Notes: generated by a model not told the origin, from the letters alone. A stretch of 64,000 nucleotides of DNA from SAR116 cluster bacterium AG-426-B08 (GCA_003213175.1 QCNN01000005.1:1-64000), one strand, 5' to 3'; shown: positions 38,168 through 48,255, counted from the first letter of the stretch. Translations and numbers: made by a program.

Positions 38168-38668
38168 ATGAAGATCGAAATCAATATTAATAATAATATA
38201 GAAATACATGAAGTTGAGCCTAGGGTCACTTTGTTAGATTTTATTAGAGATAATGTCGGTCTTAAAGGTACTCATGCAGGTTGTGAACATGGTGTTTGTG
38301 GTGCTTGTACAGTTTTAATGAATGGTGAGGCTGTTCGCTCATGTTTGGTTTTAGCAGTACAATCTATGGGAGATAAAATCATTACTATTGAAGGTGTGAA
38401 TTCTGAAGACAGTGAATCAGGTCTTTTAAATATTATTCAAGATGCGTTTTGTGAGAAACATGGTCTTCAATGTGGATATTGTACCTCTGGAATGATTTTG
38501 ACTGCAGAAGCGCTTTTAAAAGTAAATACTAGTCCCACCCGTGAAGAAGTTAGAGAGGCTATCTCAGGTAATATTTGTAGATGTACGGGTTATGTTCAGA
38601 TAGTTGATTCTATAATGCTAGCAGCTGATAGATTGTCAAAAAGAAATACATCACCAGACAAAAGTTGA
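38168..38668 (+). CDS. Molybdenum hydroxylase, [2Fe-2S] subunit (CoxS-like)
   Basis: Small subunit with two iron-sulfur clusters. The plant-ferredoxin-type cluster ligands are in CEHGVCGACTVL and a single later Cys; the second four-helix domain carries CGYCTSGM and CRCTGY. Length is 166 residues. It lies between the FAD and molybdopterin subunit genes, with 3 and 7 base gaps. Confidence 0.95.
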   Translation: MKIEININNNIEIHEVEPRVTLLDFIRDNVGLKGTHAGCEHGVCGACTVLMNGEAVRSCLVLAVQSMGDKIITIEGVNSEDSESGLLNIIQDAFCEKHGLQCGYCTSGMILTAEALLKVNTSPTREEVREAISGNICRCTGYVQIVDSIMLAADRLSKRNTSPDKS

Positions 38669-38675
38669 TTATTGA

Positions 38676-41072
38676 ATGAAAAGAGAAAAGTTTAAATTTT
38701 TGTCAAAAGACAGAGTTCCCTCCGAGAATAGTCGTTTTGTATCTGGTAAAGGTAATTTTGTGGCGGATATAGATAGACCTAATATGCTTCATGTCGCAAT
38801 CTTACCTTGTCACGAGCCAGCAGCAATTATAAAAAAAATTGACTTTAGTAAGGCTCTAGAATTAAAAGGCGTTGTTGACATTGTTACAGGAGATGAATTA
38901 TTAAATGCTATCAAACCTCTTTTAAATGGTCTAGATACACCACACGTAAAACGTTATCCTTTGGCAATTAAAAGAGTCCGTTATGCAGGAGAATGGGTTT
39001 GTGCAGTTGTTGCTAATTCTCGTGCAGTTGCAGAGGATGCTCTAGAAAAAATTAGTTTGGAATTAATTAAACAAGAATTTGTACTAGACGCAGAAGAAGC
39101 TTTATCAGATAAAAGTCCAAACGTCCATCCAGATCATGGAAGTAATATACTTCTAGAAAAAAAATTCATTTGGGGTGAAGTTGAAAAAGATTTTGACAAG
39201 AGTGATCACATTTTAAATTATACTGTGAAATGGGGAAGAAATTCAACAGTGCCAATAGAAACTTTCGGAGTTGTTGCTGAGTGGAATAATATAGAAAGTA
39301 TCCTAGATGTGTGGGCATCGATACAAATGCCTAAATTTTCTGACCATATAGCTACTGTTCTTGGTTTAAAGGGAAATGACGTTAGAGTTCATTTTGATGT
39401 AGATGTAGGTGGAAGTTATGGAGTTAAAAGAGGTATTAAACATACAATTTTAGCATCCTACATTTCACGTAAACTTAATAGGCCTATAAAGTTTATTGAG
39501 GACCGTCTTGAAAACATGAGAGCAGGAGATGCTCATGGTCCAGAACGGAAGTTTAATGTTTCATTAGCTTTTGATAATAATGGTAAAATCAATTCAATGA
39601 AAATGAGAGCATTGGATAATGCAGGAGCTTATGCCGGAAGAGCGCCATTTCAATTAGGAAAACCAATTGGAGCAATTGTAGGTCCATATAAAATTTCATC
39701 TGTCGAGTATGAAGCAATTTCTGTCACTACTAATAAAGCTGTTCAAGAAGCTGTTAGAGGTTTTGGGCAGGCACCAACTAATTATGCATTAGAAACTGGA
39801 GTTGACAAGGTTGCAAGTTATTTGAAAGTCGATAAGTTAGATTTAAGAAAATTAAATTTTATAAAAGCTAGTGAGTTTCCTTATACAATCCCTAGTGGAA
39901 GTGAATATGATAGTGGAGATTATCTTACTGTTCTAGAAAAAGTATTTAAAGAGACAAATTATAAGGATTTAATAAATAAAAGAGATAAGTTAAGAAAAAA
40001 AGGAATAATGGCAGGTGTTGGCATAGCTTCGTGTTTAGAACCAAGTGGCGGAAATTCATCTTTTGAACCATTGTTAAATGAAAAAAATAAAACAACAACA
40101 TGGATGGAGTCTTGTCAAATTAATGTTGATGCATTAGGTGACATTATTGTGAAAATTCATACAACTTCATCAGGTCAAGGTCACGAAACATTAGTCTCTA
40201 CTATAGTTGGAGAAATACTAGAAGTTTCACCAGAAAAAATTCGAGTTAGCAGACCAAATTCACTTGAGAGTCTTCCTGGGAACTCACCTGTTGGTAGTCG
40301 AATGGCTATAATGTTGGGTGGTGCCGCAGCAAGGGCTGCAGATAAAATAAAATCAAAAATTATGGAGATAGCTAAATTTAAATTTGGAGTTTCAAAAGAT
40401 AACCTTATTTATAAAAATGCTTCTGTTATTTCAAATGATGGAAATGTTTTAACTTGGCAGCAAATAATTGATCTTTGTCATCGTCAAATAAACGAACTAC
40501 CATCTGGGATGGATCCTGGTTTGGCAAGTTTTGATATCATGCAAGTTCCAACTGGTGGAAAGTTACCTAAGAATAATAAAGTACATATGTATCCCTGCTA
40601 CTCTTTTGAATTTCATTTGGTTCTAATTACTTTTGATCCAGTAATTTGCAAACCAAATATTCTTTCTTATACAGTTGGACATGATTGTGGCACAGTAATC
40701 AATCCTTCCATTGTTACTGGTATGACATATGGAGGTGTAGCCCATGGTATAGGGGCTGCATTATTTGAAGAATTTGTATATGATGAAAATGGACAACTTA
40801 TGACTCAAAGTTTTCTTGATTATCTCATGCCATCTTCAAATGAAATTCCTGAAATAAAAATAGTCAAACATTGTACGCCATCACCTCATACATATTTTGG
40901 ACAAAAAGGTTCTGGAGAAAGTGGTTACCTTGGTGCACCGGCCGCTATTTCAAGTGCCATAAATGATGCTCTTAATCCATTAAAACTTGAAGTATCATCA
41001 TTACCGATAAGAATGCACTTTGTTAGTGATTTAATTGCTTCTCATGAAAATAATGGTAAATTTAAAAAATGA
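38676..41072 (+). CDS. Molybdenum hydroxylase, molybdopterin-binding subunit
   Basis: Large catalytic subunit, 798 residues, that hydroxylates an organic substrate using water. The substrate/cofactor loop reads AVRGFGQAP rather than the AYxCSFR of true aerobic CO dehydrogenase, so this is not form I CoxL. The catalytic glutamate lies in GQKGSGESGYLGAPAA near the C-terminus. XDH-like enzymes with RGFG loops act on purines, nicotinate, aldehydes or other heterocycles. The 3' end overlaps an amidohydrolase gene through ATGA, suggesting a shared pathway. Confidence 0.92.
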   Translation: MKREKFKFLSKDRVPSENSRFVSGKGNFVADIDRPNMLHVAILPCHEPAAIIKKIDFSKALELKGVVDIVTGDELLNAIKPLLNGLDTPHVKRYPLAIKRVRYAGEWVCAVVANSRAVAEDALEKISLELIKQEFVLDAEEALSDKSPNVHPDHGSNILLEKKFIWGEVEKDFDKSDHILNYTVKWGRNSTVPIETFGVVAEWNNIESILDVWASIQMPKFSDHIATVLGLKGNDVRVHFDVDVGGSYGVKRGIKHTILASYISRKLNRPIKFIEDRLENMRAGDAHGPERKFNVSLAFDNNGKINSMKMRALDNAGAYAGRAPFQLGKPIGAIVGPYKISSVEYEAISVTTNKAVQEAVRGFGQAPTNYALETGVDKVASYLKVDKLDLRKLNFIKASEFPYTIPSGSEYDSGDYLTVLEKVFKETNYKDLINKRDKLRKKGIMAGVGIASCLEPSGGNSSFEPLLNEKNKTTTWMESCQINVDALGDIIVKIHTTSSGQGHETLVSTIVGEILEVSPEKIRVSRPNSLESLPGNSPVGSRMAIMLGGAAARAADKIKSKIMEIAKFKFGVSKDNLIYKNASVISNDGNVLTWQQIIDLCHRQINELPSGMDPGLASFDIMQVPTGGKLPKNNKVHMYPCYSFEFHLVLITFDPVICKPNILSYTVGHDCGTVINPSIVTGMTYGGVAHGIGAALFEEFVYDENGQLMTQSFLDYLMPSSNEIPEIKIVKHCTPSPHTYFGQKGSGESGYLGAPAAISSAINDALNPLKLEVSSLPIRMHFVSDLIASHENNGKFKK

Positions 41073-42043
41073 TCATTGATAGTCATGCACATTTTGTACC
41101 TCAAACATTGCTTGAAGAAATTAGAGATGTTATCTCAAGTTTTCCTTCTATAAAATTAGTAAAATTTGAAAATAGTTTTGGTTTTTCTTTTTCAAATTCT
41201 CCTTCAACTAGACCAGTCAATATTAAATTATCGGATAAATCATCAAGATTATCTTGGATGGATGATCAATTGATTGACATACAAGTTGTTGGTGGTTGGC
41301 TTGATATGTTTGGTTATCAAATCCCGATAGATGAAGGTATAAAATGGTCAAAATTAATTAATAAACACTTAAAATCTTTTTGTGATACTAGTAATAATCG
41401 TTTTATTCCACTTGCCACGCTTCCAATGCAAAACGGAAAAGCTGCTGCTCAATTGCTTGATGAAGTTCATAAAGATGGCTTTAAAGGAGTTATGATAGGA
41501 ACTCAACCAAAAGGTATAGGAGGTGTTCTTGACGATAAGAGCTTAATACCTTTTTGGGAGTCAGCTAACAGAAATAAATCAATAATATTTATTCATCCTA
41601 TGTTTGATTCAGGTGATAATAGAGTTAACGATTATGGAATGAATAACGCCGTTGGCAGAATTACAGATACTTTAATCGCTATCTCAAGGATTATTTTTTC
41701 AGGTCATGTCGAAAGATATAGTGATATAAAAATAGTCATAGGAATGGGTGGTGCATGTTTACCCTATATTTTAGGAAGATTAATTCATAATTATAACTTA
41801 AACAAAGATATTTTGTTTAATCCTAAGTTAGCAATGTCAAATATGTATTTTGATACAGTTTTGCATGATAAAAATGCTTTATCATTCTTGATTGATACGG
41901 TAGGGTCTGAGAGAGTTATGATGGGTTCAGACATGCCATTTCCAATTGGTGATAATAATCCAAAAGATATAATTAAAAAAATTAATATTAAAGAAGAAAA
42001 ATTAATATTAGGAAAAGTTGCAAGTGACTTATTTAGTTTATAG
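41069..42043 (+). CDS. Amidohydrolase-family decarboxylase/hydrolase (ACMSD-like)
   Basis: A 324-residue metal-dependent TIM-barrel enzyme of the amidohydrolase 2 type. The HxH metal motif is in IDSHAHFVP at the N-terminus, and the C-terminal acidic metal/catalytic site is in MMGSDMPFPIG. Related enzymes decarboxylate ring-cleavage products such as aminocarboxymuconate semialdehyde. It starts through an ATGA overlap with the molybdoenzyme gene, implying that it acts in the same catabolic route. Confidence 0.85.
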   Translation: MIIDSHAHFVPQTLLEEIRDVISSFPSIKLVKFENSFGFSFSNSPSTRPVNIKLSDKSSRLSWMDDQLIDIQVVGGWLDMFGYQIPIDEGIKWSKLINKHLKSFCDTSNNRFIPLATLPMQNGKAAAQLLDEVHKDGFKGVMIGTQPKGIGGVLDDKSLIPFWESANRNKSIIFIHPMFDSGDNRVNDYGMNNAVGRITDTLIAISRIIFSGHVERYSDIKIVIGMGGACLPYILGRLIHNYNLNKDILFNPKLAMSNMYFDTVLHDKNALSFLIDTVGSERVMMGSDMPFPIGDNNPKDIIKKINIKEEKLILGKVASDLFSL

Positions 42044-42078
42044 TTTTGCAAATAATTTTTTAAAAAGGTTTAGTGTCA

Positions 42079-42531
42079 ATGAAGGTAGAATTATCTGGTT
42101 CTGAATTGATAGAAGTTAAACCAGAAGATTTATGGAAAGCAATAATTGATCCTGAAGTCTTAAAAAAATGTATTCCGGGATGTAAAGATGTTATAGCAGT
42201 TTCCCACGAGGAGTACTCTATGAAATTAAATCTCAAAGTTGGTGCGGTCGGAGGCAGTTTTGAGGGGAAAATTAAACTTTCAAATTTAGAGCCACCTAAC
42301 AAATGTACATTAGATGTTTCTGGTTCTGGTTCCCTTGGAACTGGTTCTGGAATAGCTAAAATAAATATTTCAAAAAATAATGAACTAAATTCAATTATTG
42401 AGTATGAATCTTTAGGAGAGGTAGGTGGTTTAGTTGCGGGTGTTGGACAAAGAATTCTATATGGTGTTGCTAAACACCTTATTAAAAAATTTTTTTCTGA
42501 AATTAAAAATCATTTTCTAAATGACAAATAA
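42079..42531 (+). CDS. CoxG-like SRPBCC-fold protein
   Basis: A protein of about 150 residues beginning KVELSGSELIEVKPEDLW, followed by IPGCKDV and the glycine-rich SGSGSLGTGSGIAKI. These are typical of the CoxG family that accompanies molybdenum hydroxylases and helps with maturation or membrane association of the enzyme. Start is either ATG 42079 or GTG 42073; the GG of the ribosome site is 10 or 4 bases away, respectively. It is the last plus-strand gene in this operon. Confidence 0.85.
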   Translation: MKVELSGSELIEVKPEDLWKAIIDPEVLKKCIPGCKDVIAVSHEEYSMKLNLKVGAVGGSFEGKIKLSNLEPPNKCTLDVSGSGSLGTGSGIAKINISKNNELNSIIEYESLGEVGGLVAGVGQRILYGVAKHLIKKFFSEIKNHFLNDK

Positions 42532-42536
42532 TTTAG

Positions 42537-43758
42537 TTATTTATTTATATCCAAGTTAAACAATTTTGCGGCATTTAAACCCAATATATTTTTCTTTGAT
42601 TGTTCGTCTAAAAAAGGTAAATCATATATTACATTAGGAGTATCAAAATCGAAATGTGGCCAGTCAGAAGAGTATAGTAGTTGATTTTTTGCATTAATCA
42701 TTTCAAAAGTACATTCTAGAGCTTTCATGTTGCTTTTTTCCATTGGTTGACAAGAATAAAAAAAGTTTTCTGAAGACATATATTCACTTGGCATTTTTTT
42801 TAGTAAAGGAGCCTCTGACTGTCTCATTAGATATTGATCGTCTAATCTTTGCATTAGAAAAGGGACCCAAGAAAGGCCACTCTCTACCCAAATAGATTTC
42901 AATTTTGGAAATCTTTCAGGTATTCCATTTAAAACCCAGTTTGTCATATGAACTATATTACACCATGTAAATCCTAGAGAATGCATTCCTAGAAAGGTAT
43001 TACATGTTGCTAGTGATGGATCTTGCCAATGATAACCAGCATGAAATGCTATAGGTTTTCCTGTTTCTTCAATTGCTTTGTATAATTTCATGTATTCATT
43101 ATCGTGAACAGCCTTATAACGTGTTGAAGTAACACAAAAACCAATTACCCCTGGAACGTTGGCATATTCTTCAACCATTTTAACTGCAGCATCAGGTGTG
43201 TTAAATGGCAACACAACAAGAGTTACAATTCCTTTATCCGCTGGAAGAATTTTTTGAGTTAACCAACGATTATAGGCACGTGACAAAAAAACTTCCATTT
43301 CTCTTTGAGGATGCATACCAAGAAATAACATTGGAGTAGGGAAAACAACCATATAGTCTAATGATAAACCATGCATTGCCCTTTGAGTAAGAATGACATC
43401 TCTATGAACATCTTTTGATTCAACATTTTCTCTTTGACTGGATTGATGAGGTATTCTGCCACCTACATCTTGGTATCTAAGACCTAAATCACCATTTAAA
43501 CCATAGGGAGGTGTTCCAACACGTTCTGCATGATACATTTCTGCTTGATGTCGAATTACAGGGTCATCGATATAAGATGTTATTTCAGGCCAACTTACTG
43601 TTTCTACATGATGAGCATCAACATCAACTATGAACCAATCTGCAAAACCTTTTTTGTTGTGCATATTTTCTTGCATGAGCTAAATAATCTCTAGTGTCGG
43701 TTTTAGTATCTATTTCTTGAATAGGATGATTTTTTGCTAAAGGTTTTGAGCTATCCAT
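42537..43758 (-). pseudogene. Amidohydrolase-family protein, broken by +1 frameshift
   Basis: The main frame (from 43676) encodes a second amidohydrolase 2-type TIM barrel: VDVDAHHVE metal motif, a mid-protein histidine in AFHAGYHW, and a closing LLYSSDWPHFDFD acid site. The N-terminal part lies in another frame starting at ATG 43758 (MDSSKPLAKNH) and joins if one base is removed from the T6 run at 43650-43655, giving a continuous AQQKGFADWFIVDVD. The repaired length is about 406 residues. It follows the small unrecognised gene and Rieske gene on the minus strand, convergent with coxG. Confidence 0.85.
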
Positions 43759-43774
43759 TTTTAATACCTTAAAG

Positions 43775-44176
43775 TTATTCGCTTTTTTTCTCTTTATAAA
43801 TTTTAGTATGATAATCCTCTGGTTTTCTTCTTGTCCACAAACCAAACTCCATCGGACCTAATCCAAGTGATCTTAGTACTTCAGTTACAGTTGTTAATGC
43901 TTCAGTAGGAGTGACAATTTCATCGTAATTTCCAAGTAAAGGTCTAAAAGTTCTTGATTCGCCATCAGTTTTTGCAGCATACAATTTTATAGCTGCAGTC
44001 ATTATTTTTGTAACAGATTGATCAGAAATTCTTGAAACGTGTCCATTTTTTAGTGACTCTTCACTTTTTTGCCAAATTAATTCTGCAGCTCTTTCAATTA
44101 ATGCAACAGGGTCATTTTCTCTATTTTCTTTTAATGATTTATAATCAGAATTACTTTTATTATTTAATTGTGACAT
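43775..44176 (-). CDS. Unrecognised small protein between Rieske and amidohydrolase genes
   Basis: A 133-residue soluble, probably helical protein without a signal peptide or Cys motif. Notable segments are ALIERAAELIWQKSEE, a central TAAIKLYAAKTDGE and a conserved-looking FGLWTRRKPED near the C-terminus. Its start lies 17 bases inside the Rieske gene and its stop is 16 bases before the amidohydrolase start. The three are one operon, so it may be a subunit or helper of the same oxygenase or hydrolase system. I do not recognise the family. Confidence 0.7.
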   Translation of the reverse strand: MSQLNNKSNSDYKSLKENRENDPVALIERAAELIWQKSEESLKNGHVSRISDQSVTKIMTAAIKLYAAKTDGESRTFRPLLGNYDEIVTPTEALTTVTEVLRSLGLGPMEFGLWTRRKPEDYHTKIYKEKKSE

Positions 44177-44528
44177 AAACTTCCTCTCTATCCACTTTAA
44201 TAGGAAAAGACTTGAGTTTTATTTTAGGATTTCCAGGGTGTTTCCCAGTTCTTATGTCAAATTCCAAGCCATGCCATGGACAAACAATATTTAGATTATT
44301 TTCATCATATAATCTACCATGACTTTTACTATTATCATCTAAATTTTCTTTAACTAGCGAAAACAGTCTCCCTTGACAAACTGGACCACCTTGATGAGGG
44401 CATAAATTTTCATATGCAAAAAAATCTTTCCCCATCCTAAAAATACCAACTTCACTATCATTAAGTATTAATACTTTTTTATCTCTATCTTTGAACTCTT
44501 GAACTGAGCCAACATGGAAAGTTTCCAA
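44160..44528 (-). CDS. Rieske [2Fe-2S] ferredoxin-type protein
   Basis: A small Rieske protein of about 122 residues. Cluster ligands are CPHQGG and CPWHGLEFD, with a 35-40-residue insertion between them. It probably acts as an electron-transfer component. The TTG at 44528 is preferred as start: GAAGGA lies 8 bases upstream, and family proteins begin shortly before the FHVGSVQEFKD strand. An ATG at 44603 would add a 25-residue hydrophobic extension that looks like untranslated leader. Confidence 0.85.
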   Translation of the reverse strand: METFHVGSVQEFKDRDKKVLILNDSEVGIFRMGKDFFAYENLCPHQGGPVCQGRLFSLVKENLDDNSKSHGRLYDENNLNIVCPWHGLEFDIRTGKHPGNPKIKLKSFPIKVDREEVYVTIK

Positions 44529-44735
44529 ATTTAAATTTCCTTCAAAAATTAATAAAAAATTATAATTTTTTATAACTATATTCAATGAAACGAAACAAGT
44601 CAAAATTTTAACTTAGCATAAAAAAGTTTCATTAATATTATTTATGAATTGAATAGTATTTAAAAATTGCTTTTGTAATCAAAATATTAAAAACTAATTT
44701 CTAATGATACTTGAACATTTTAAATGGATTAAAAA

Positions 44736-46068
44736 ATTTCAAACATAGAATTAATTTTAAAAGGGCCTATAACTTCCATGCTCTGGAAACTTGGTTTTCC
44801 AAATATAATTGCATGGCTCGCATGGACTATATCAACTTTTGCAGATGCGTTTTTTGTTGGTATTTTAGGAACTAATACTTTAGCTTCAATTGCTCTCATT
44901 TTTCCTTTTCAAATGTTAATGCTTATGATGGCTGGAGGGGCTATTGGAGGCGGCGTAACCTCATCTATTGGAAGAGCAATAGGTAACAAAGATGTTGTTA
45001 AAGCAGAGTCTTCTGCATGGTGTTCATTAATTATATGTTTAATAATGGCGTTGATTTATACAATCATCTTTATTTTTTTTTTCCAGAGATATTTTTTCTT
45101 TCATGGGAGGTTCAGGAGAAGCCTTAGAAGGTGCAATTAATTATGCAAAAATTTTCTTTGGTTTTTCAATATTTGTCTGGTTAGTAAATATTTTATCTGC
45201 AATTATTAGAGGATTGGGTGATACTTTAACTCCAGCAAAAGCAATTACTGTTGGAAGTTTGTTTCAAATATTGTTATCAGCTGTCCTGACTTTAGGTTTT
45301 TCTTTCATTCCATCTTTTGGTGTAATGGGGCCTGCGATTGCTCTTATTTTTTGTCATGCAGGAATGGTAGTATATTTATTATTTTATTTGTTTTTTGTTC
45401 AAAGAATAATAACAGTTAAAGTTAAACAAATTTCAATTGATATTTTCAAAGATATAATGAAAGTAGGTGGCCTAGGTCTATTAAACAGTATTACTATAGC
45501 TTTAACAGTTGCAGTTGTCACTGGCTATGTAGGTAATTATGGTGTAAAAGCTCTCGCTGGTTATGGGTTGGGGGCTAGACTGGAATTGATGTTGACGCCT
45601 ATTATTTTTGGTTTAGGCGCTGCATTGACTGCATCTGTTAGTATTAATATAGGATCAAATAAATTTAACAGGGCAAGAAAAATAGCTTGGACTGGAGGAT
45701 TAATTAGCTTCATTCTCATAGGTTTAATAGGTACTATATTTTCTATATTTCCTATGTTGTGGCTAGATAACTTTACTTCAGACGCTGATGTTTTATATTT
45801 TAGTATAAAGTATTTAAATATTGTTGCTCCATTTTATTGTCTCTTTGGATTAGGCCAAGCTCTTTATTTTGCAAGTCAAGGTACTGGAAAGATGATAAAA
45901 CCAATTATCGTAGGGTTGTTTAGGTTTTTTTCAGTTATTACAATTGGATACATTTCTTTGATTTTTAATATGACAATAGATTACATCTTTTTTGCTGTAA
46001 GTATTGGTTTGGTAATTACTGGAATTGGAATGAGTTTATGCTTAAAAGGCTCTGAGTGGAGAAAGTAA
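44736..46068 (+). pseudogene. MATE-family multidrug/sodium antiporter, frameshifted
   Basis: Twelve-helix efflux protein in two frames. The first part (to 45140) covers LILKGPITSMLWKLGFPNI and the GGGVTSSIGRAIGNKD block; the second part (from about 45090) starts RDIFSFMGGSGEALEGA and continues to the end. Removing one T from the T10 run at 45073-45082 restores one frame of about 444 residues. No normal start codon covers the N-terminus: the first standard ATG is 44778, 14 codons into the conserved region; ATG 44724 is in frame but followed by TAA at codon 3; ATT 44736 is the only plausible one. It may be dead or start non-canonically. Confidence 0.8.
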
Positions 46069-46077
46069 AATTTAAAA

Positions 46078-47121
46078 TTAAGACAATAATTTTAAAAAGA
46101 TAAGACTAGATAACCCCACTGAAATAGATGCAAAAAAACCAGCTAGCAATGGTTTAAAGCCTAACTTGAATATATTTTTTACATTTGTTTGCAAACCTAA
46201 AGCAGCCATTGCAAATAATATGAGGATTTTAGAGATAAGCTTAGTGTAAATAATAAGATGTTCCCAAAGAAAAATATTGGTTGTATCAGTAATAAACTCA
46301 TCACCTAGTGTTCTTATAATGGACAAAGTTATAAAACCAAAAACAAAAAAGGGGAAAAAATTTTTTATTGAATTCTGGAAATTAGAATGATTTTTTATGT
46401 TATAAATATAAGAAATTAAAGGTATTAAAATTAATAAATAGGAGTTTCTTAATAATTTTGTTGTCATTGCTGAATTTAATGCTATTTCGCTTTCATAGTT
46501 TTCATAATAAATTAGTGCTGCTGCGCTAACCTGAGCTGTGTCAGGAATAGATGTGCCCAAAAATATACCAGCAAACTCTTGATTGTTTGTAAAAAAATGA
46601 TTTGCCAAATATGGATAGAAAAGTACTGCAATCATACCAAACAAAGTAACTACACCAACCGCATAACCAGTTTCATCTTTTGATGATTTAATGATTGATG
46701 AAGTTGCTATTACAGCAGTAACTCCACAAATGCTTGAACCCATTGTTATTAAATAACCAAATTTTTTTGTGACGTTGAATACTTTACAAATGTAATAAAC
46801 AATTATAAAAACTATGATTATATTTATAGATATTAAAAAAATAGATTGATAACCATAATTAATTAGTTCATTTATACTTAATCCAATTCCTAAAAATGCA
46901 ATTCCTATCCTTAGTAATTTTTTAAGTGAAAGCTCAATAAACCATTGAAATTTATTTTCTATTTTAAAGAAATTTCCAACAAATAATCCAATTAGAATAG
47001 AGATAAAGGCAGATGAAATGATTATCTCTTGTAAAAGTAACATTTTGCTTACTATCATAGAAATAATTACGATGGTTGTAATAAGTAAAATTCCAGGAAG
47101 TTTAGATAATATTTTTTTCAT
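46078..47121 (-). CDS. YeiH/UPF0324-family membrane protein (putative sulfate exporter)
   Basis: A 347-residue inner-membrane protein with about ten hydrophobic segments. Family-like motifs are LRIGIAFLGIGLSI, MGSSICGVTAVIATSS and GTSIPDTAQVSAAALIY. The family is often annotated as a putative sulfate exporter, sometimes found near taurine or sulfonate catabolism; no direct evidence of substrate is visible here. It is convergent with the MATE gene with a 9-base gap. Confidence 0.85.
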   Translation of the reverse strand: MKKILSKLPGILLITTIVIISMIVSKMLLLQEIIISSAFISILIGLFVGNFFKIENKFQWFIELSLKKLLRIGIAFLGIGLSINELINYGYQSIFLISINIIIVFIIVYYICKVFNVTKKFGYLITMGSSICGVTAVIATSSIIKSSKDETGYAVGVVTLFGMIAVLFYPYLANHFFTNNQEFAGIFLGTSIPDTAQVSAAALIYYENYESEIALNSAMTTKLLRNSYLLILIPLISYIYNIKNHSNFQNSIKNFFPFFVFGFITLSIIRTLGDEFITDTTNIFLWEHLIIYTKLISKILILFAMAALGLQTNVKNIFKLGFKPLLAGFFASISVGLSSLIFLKLLS

Positions 47122-47202
47122 AAAAATGTGGTTTCATTTAACTTTTATAAAGTATATTAATTAATTATTATCGATAATATATTACATTTAAATAATTGAT
47201 AT

Positions 47203-48240
47203 ATGAAAAACTTTAATTTTGATAATTTAGAAGTACCTATAATTCAAGCTCCAATGGCAGGAGGGTTTAATACACCTGAGTTAGCTAGTTCAGTCGCAAA
47301 CGCAGGTGCAGTTGGAAGTTTTGGCTTCAGTTTTACTAATGCAGAAAAAATAGCGGAAACTTTATTTATTACAAAAAAACTTACAAATGGATTTCTTAAT
47401 GCAAACTTTTTTGTTTTTAAACCTATAGAACTACCCAATAATACTATTCTGCTAAAAGCAATTGAAGCACTAAATAAACTTAGTTTTCAAGAAACTTATG
47501 AATTAAAAATTCCACAAGAACCATTTTATTTTTCTCTTGAAGAGCAGATTGAAGCAACTATTGAGAATTCACCCTCAATCATTACTTTTCATCTTGGTTT
47601 ACCACCCATATCAATTGTTAAAAAAATTAAAAATAAAGGAATTAAAGTAGGAATTACTTCTACAAATTTAAAAGAAGCATTATTGATAGAAAAATCAGGA
47701 GCTGATTTTACAATTTTACAAGGTTTTGAAGCTGGAGGACATAGAGGAATTTTTGATCAAGAAAAATATGATGAAGAAGTTTACTTAGATAATTTAATAA
47801 AAATTGTAAAAGATAATATTAAAATTCCTTATGTTGCCGCTGGAGGTATCATGAATGGAAAAGATATTAAAAAGGTTATCAATTTGGGAGCCAAAGCTGC
47901 TCAATTAGGTACGGCATTCTTATGTTGTCCTGAAGCAGGTACATCAGAAATCCATAAACAATATTTGTTAAATGAACATAAAAGAAAAACCAAACTTACT
48001 AAGGCCTTTTCTGGAAGATTAGCTCGAGGTATTGTGAATAAATATATTCAAGAGATGGAAAATAAATCAATTTTACCTTTCCCTGCTCAAAATACATTAA
48101 CCACCCCATTACGTAGGCTTTCCATAAAGAAAAATAATGGAGAGTTCATAAATTTATGGGCAGGCAAAAATTTTCATAAAATAACATCATTAAATGCAAA
48201 TGACTTAGTTATGAAGTTAAAAGAAGAATTAAAAGATTAG
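47203..48240 (+). CDS. Nitronate monooxygenase-like flavoprotein
   Basis: A 345-residue FMN-binding TIM-barrel of the 2-nitropropane dioxygenase family. Signature blocks are PIIQAPMAGGFNTPELA at the N-terminus, ILQGFEAGGHRGIF, the phosphate-binding AAGGIMNGKDI and LGAKAAQLGTAFL. Such enzymes oxidise alkyl nitronates; related ones act as enoyl reductases, so the assignment is at family level. It is a single gene between YeiH and a lipoprotein gene. Confidence 0.9.
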   Translation: MKNFNFDNLEVPIIQAPMAGGFNTPELASSVANAGAVGSFGFSFTNAEKIAETLFITKKLTNGFLNANFFVFKPIELPNNTILLKAIEALNKLSFQETYELKIPQEPFYFSLEEQIEATIENSPSIITFHLGLPPISIVKKIKNKGIKVGITSTNLKEALLIEKSGADFTILQGFEAGGHRGIFDQEKYDEEVYLDNLIKIVKDNIKIPYVAAGGIMNGKDIKKVINLGAKAAQLGTAFLCCPEAGTSEIHKQYLLNEHKRKTKLTKAFSGRLARGIVNKYIQEMENKSILPFPAQNTLTTPLRRLSIKKNNGEFINLWAGKNFHKITSLNANDLVMKLKEELKD

Positions 48241-48255
48241 ATTTAATAATTTATT

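Noticed and set aside
37298-42531. Aerobic carbon-monoxide dehydrogenase operon
   Set aside because: Order and CoxG fit, but the large subunit loop is AVRGFGQAP rather than the AYxCSFR required for form I enzyme.
43624-43845. Separate small open frame of 73 residues
   Set aside because: It overlaps the amidohydrolase start, and its residues join the amidohydrolase N-terminus after removing one base; it is the 5' part of that gene.
44529-44603. Hydrophobic N-terminal extension of the Rieske protein from ATG 44603
   Set aside because: The ribosome site and family length favour TTG 44528.
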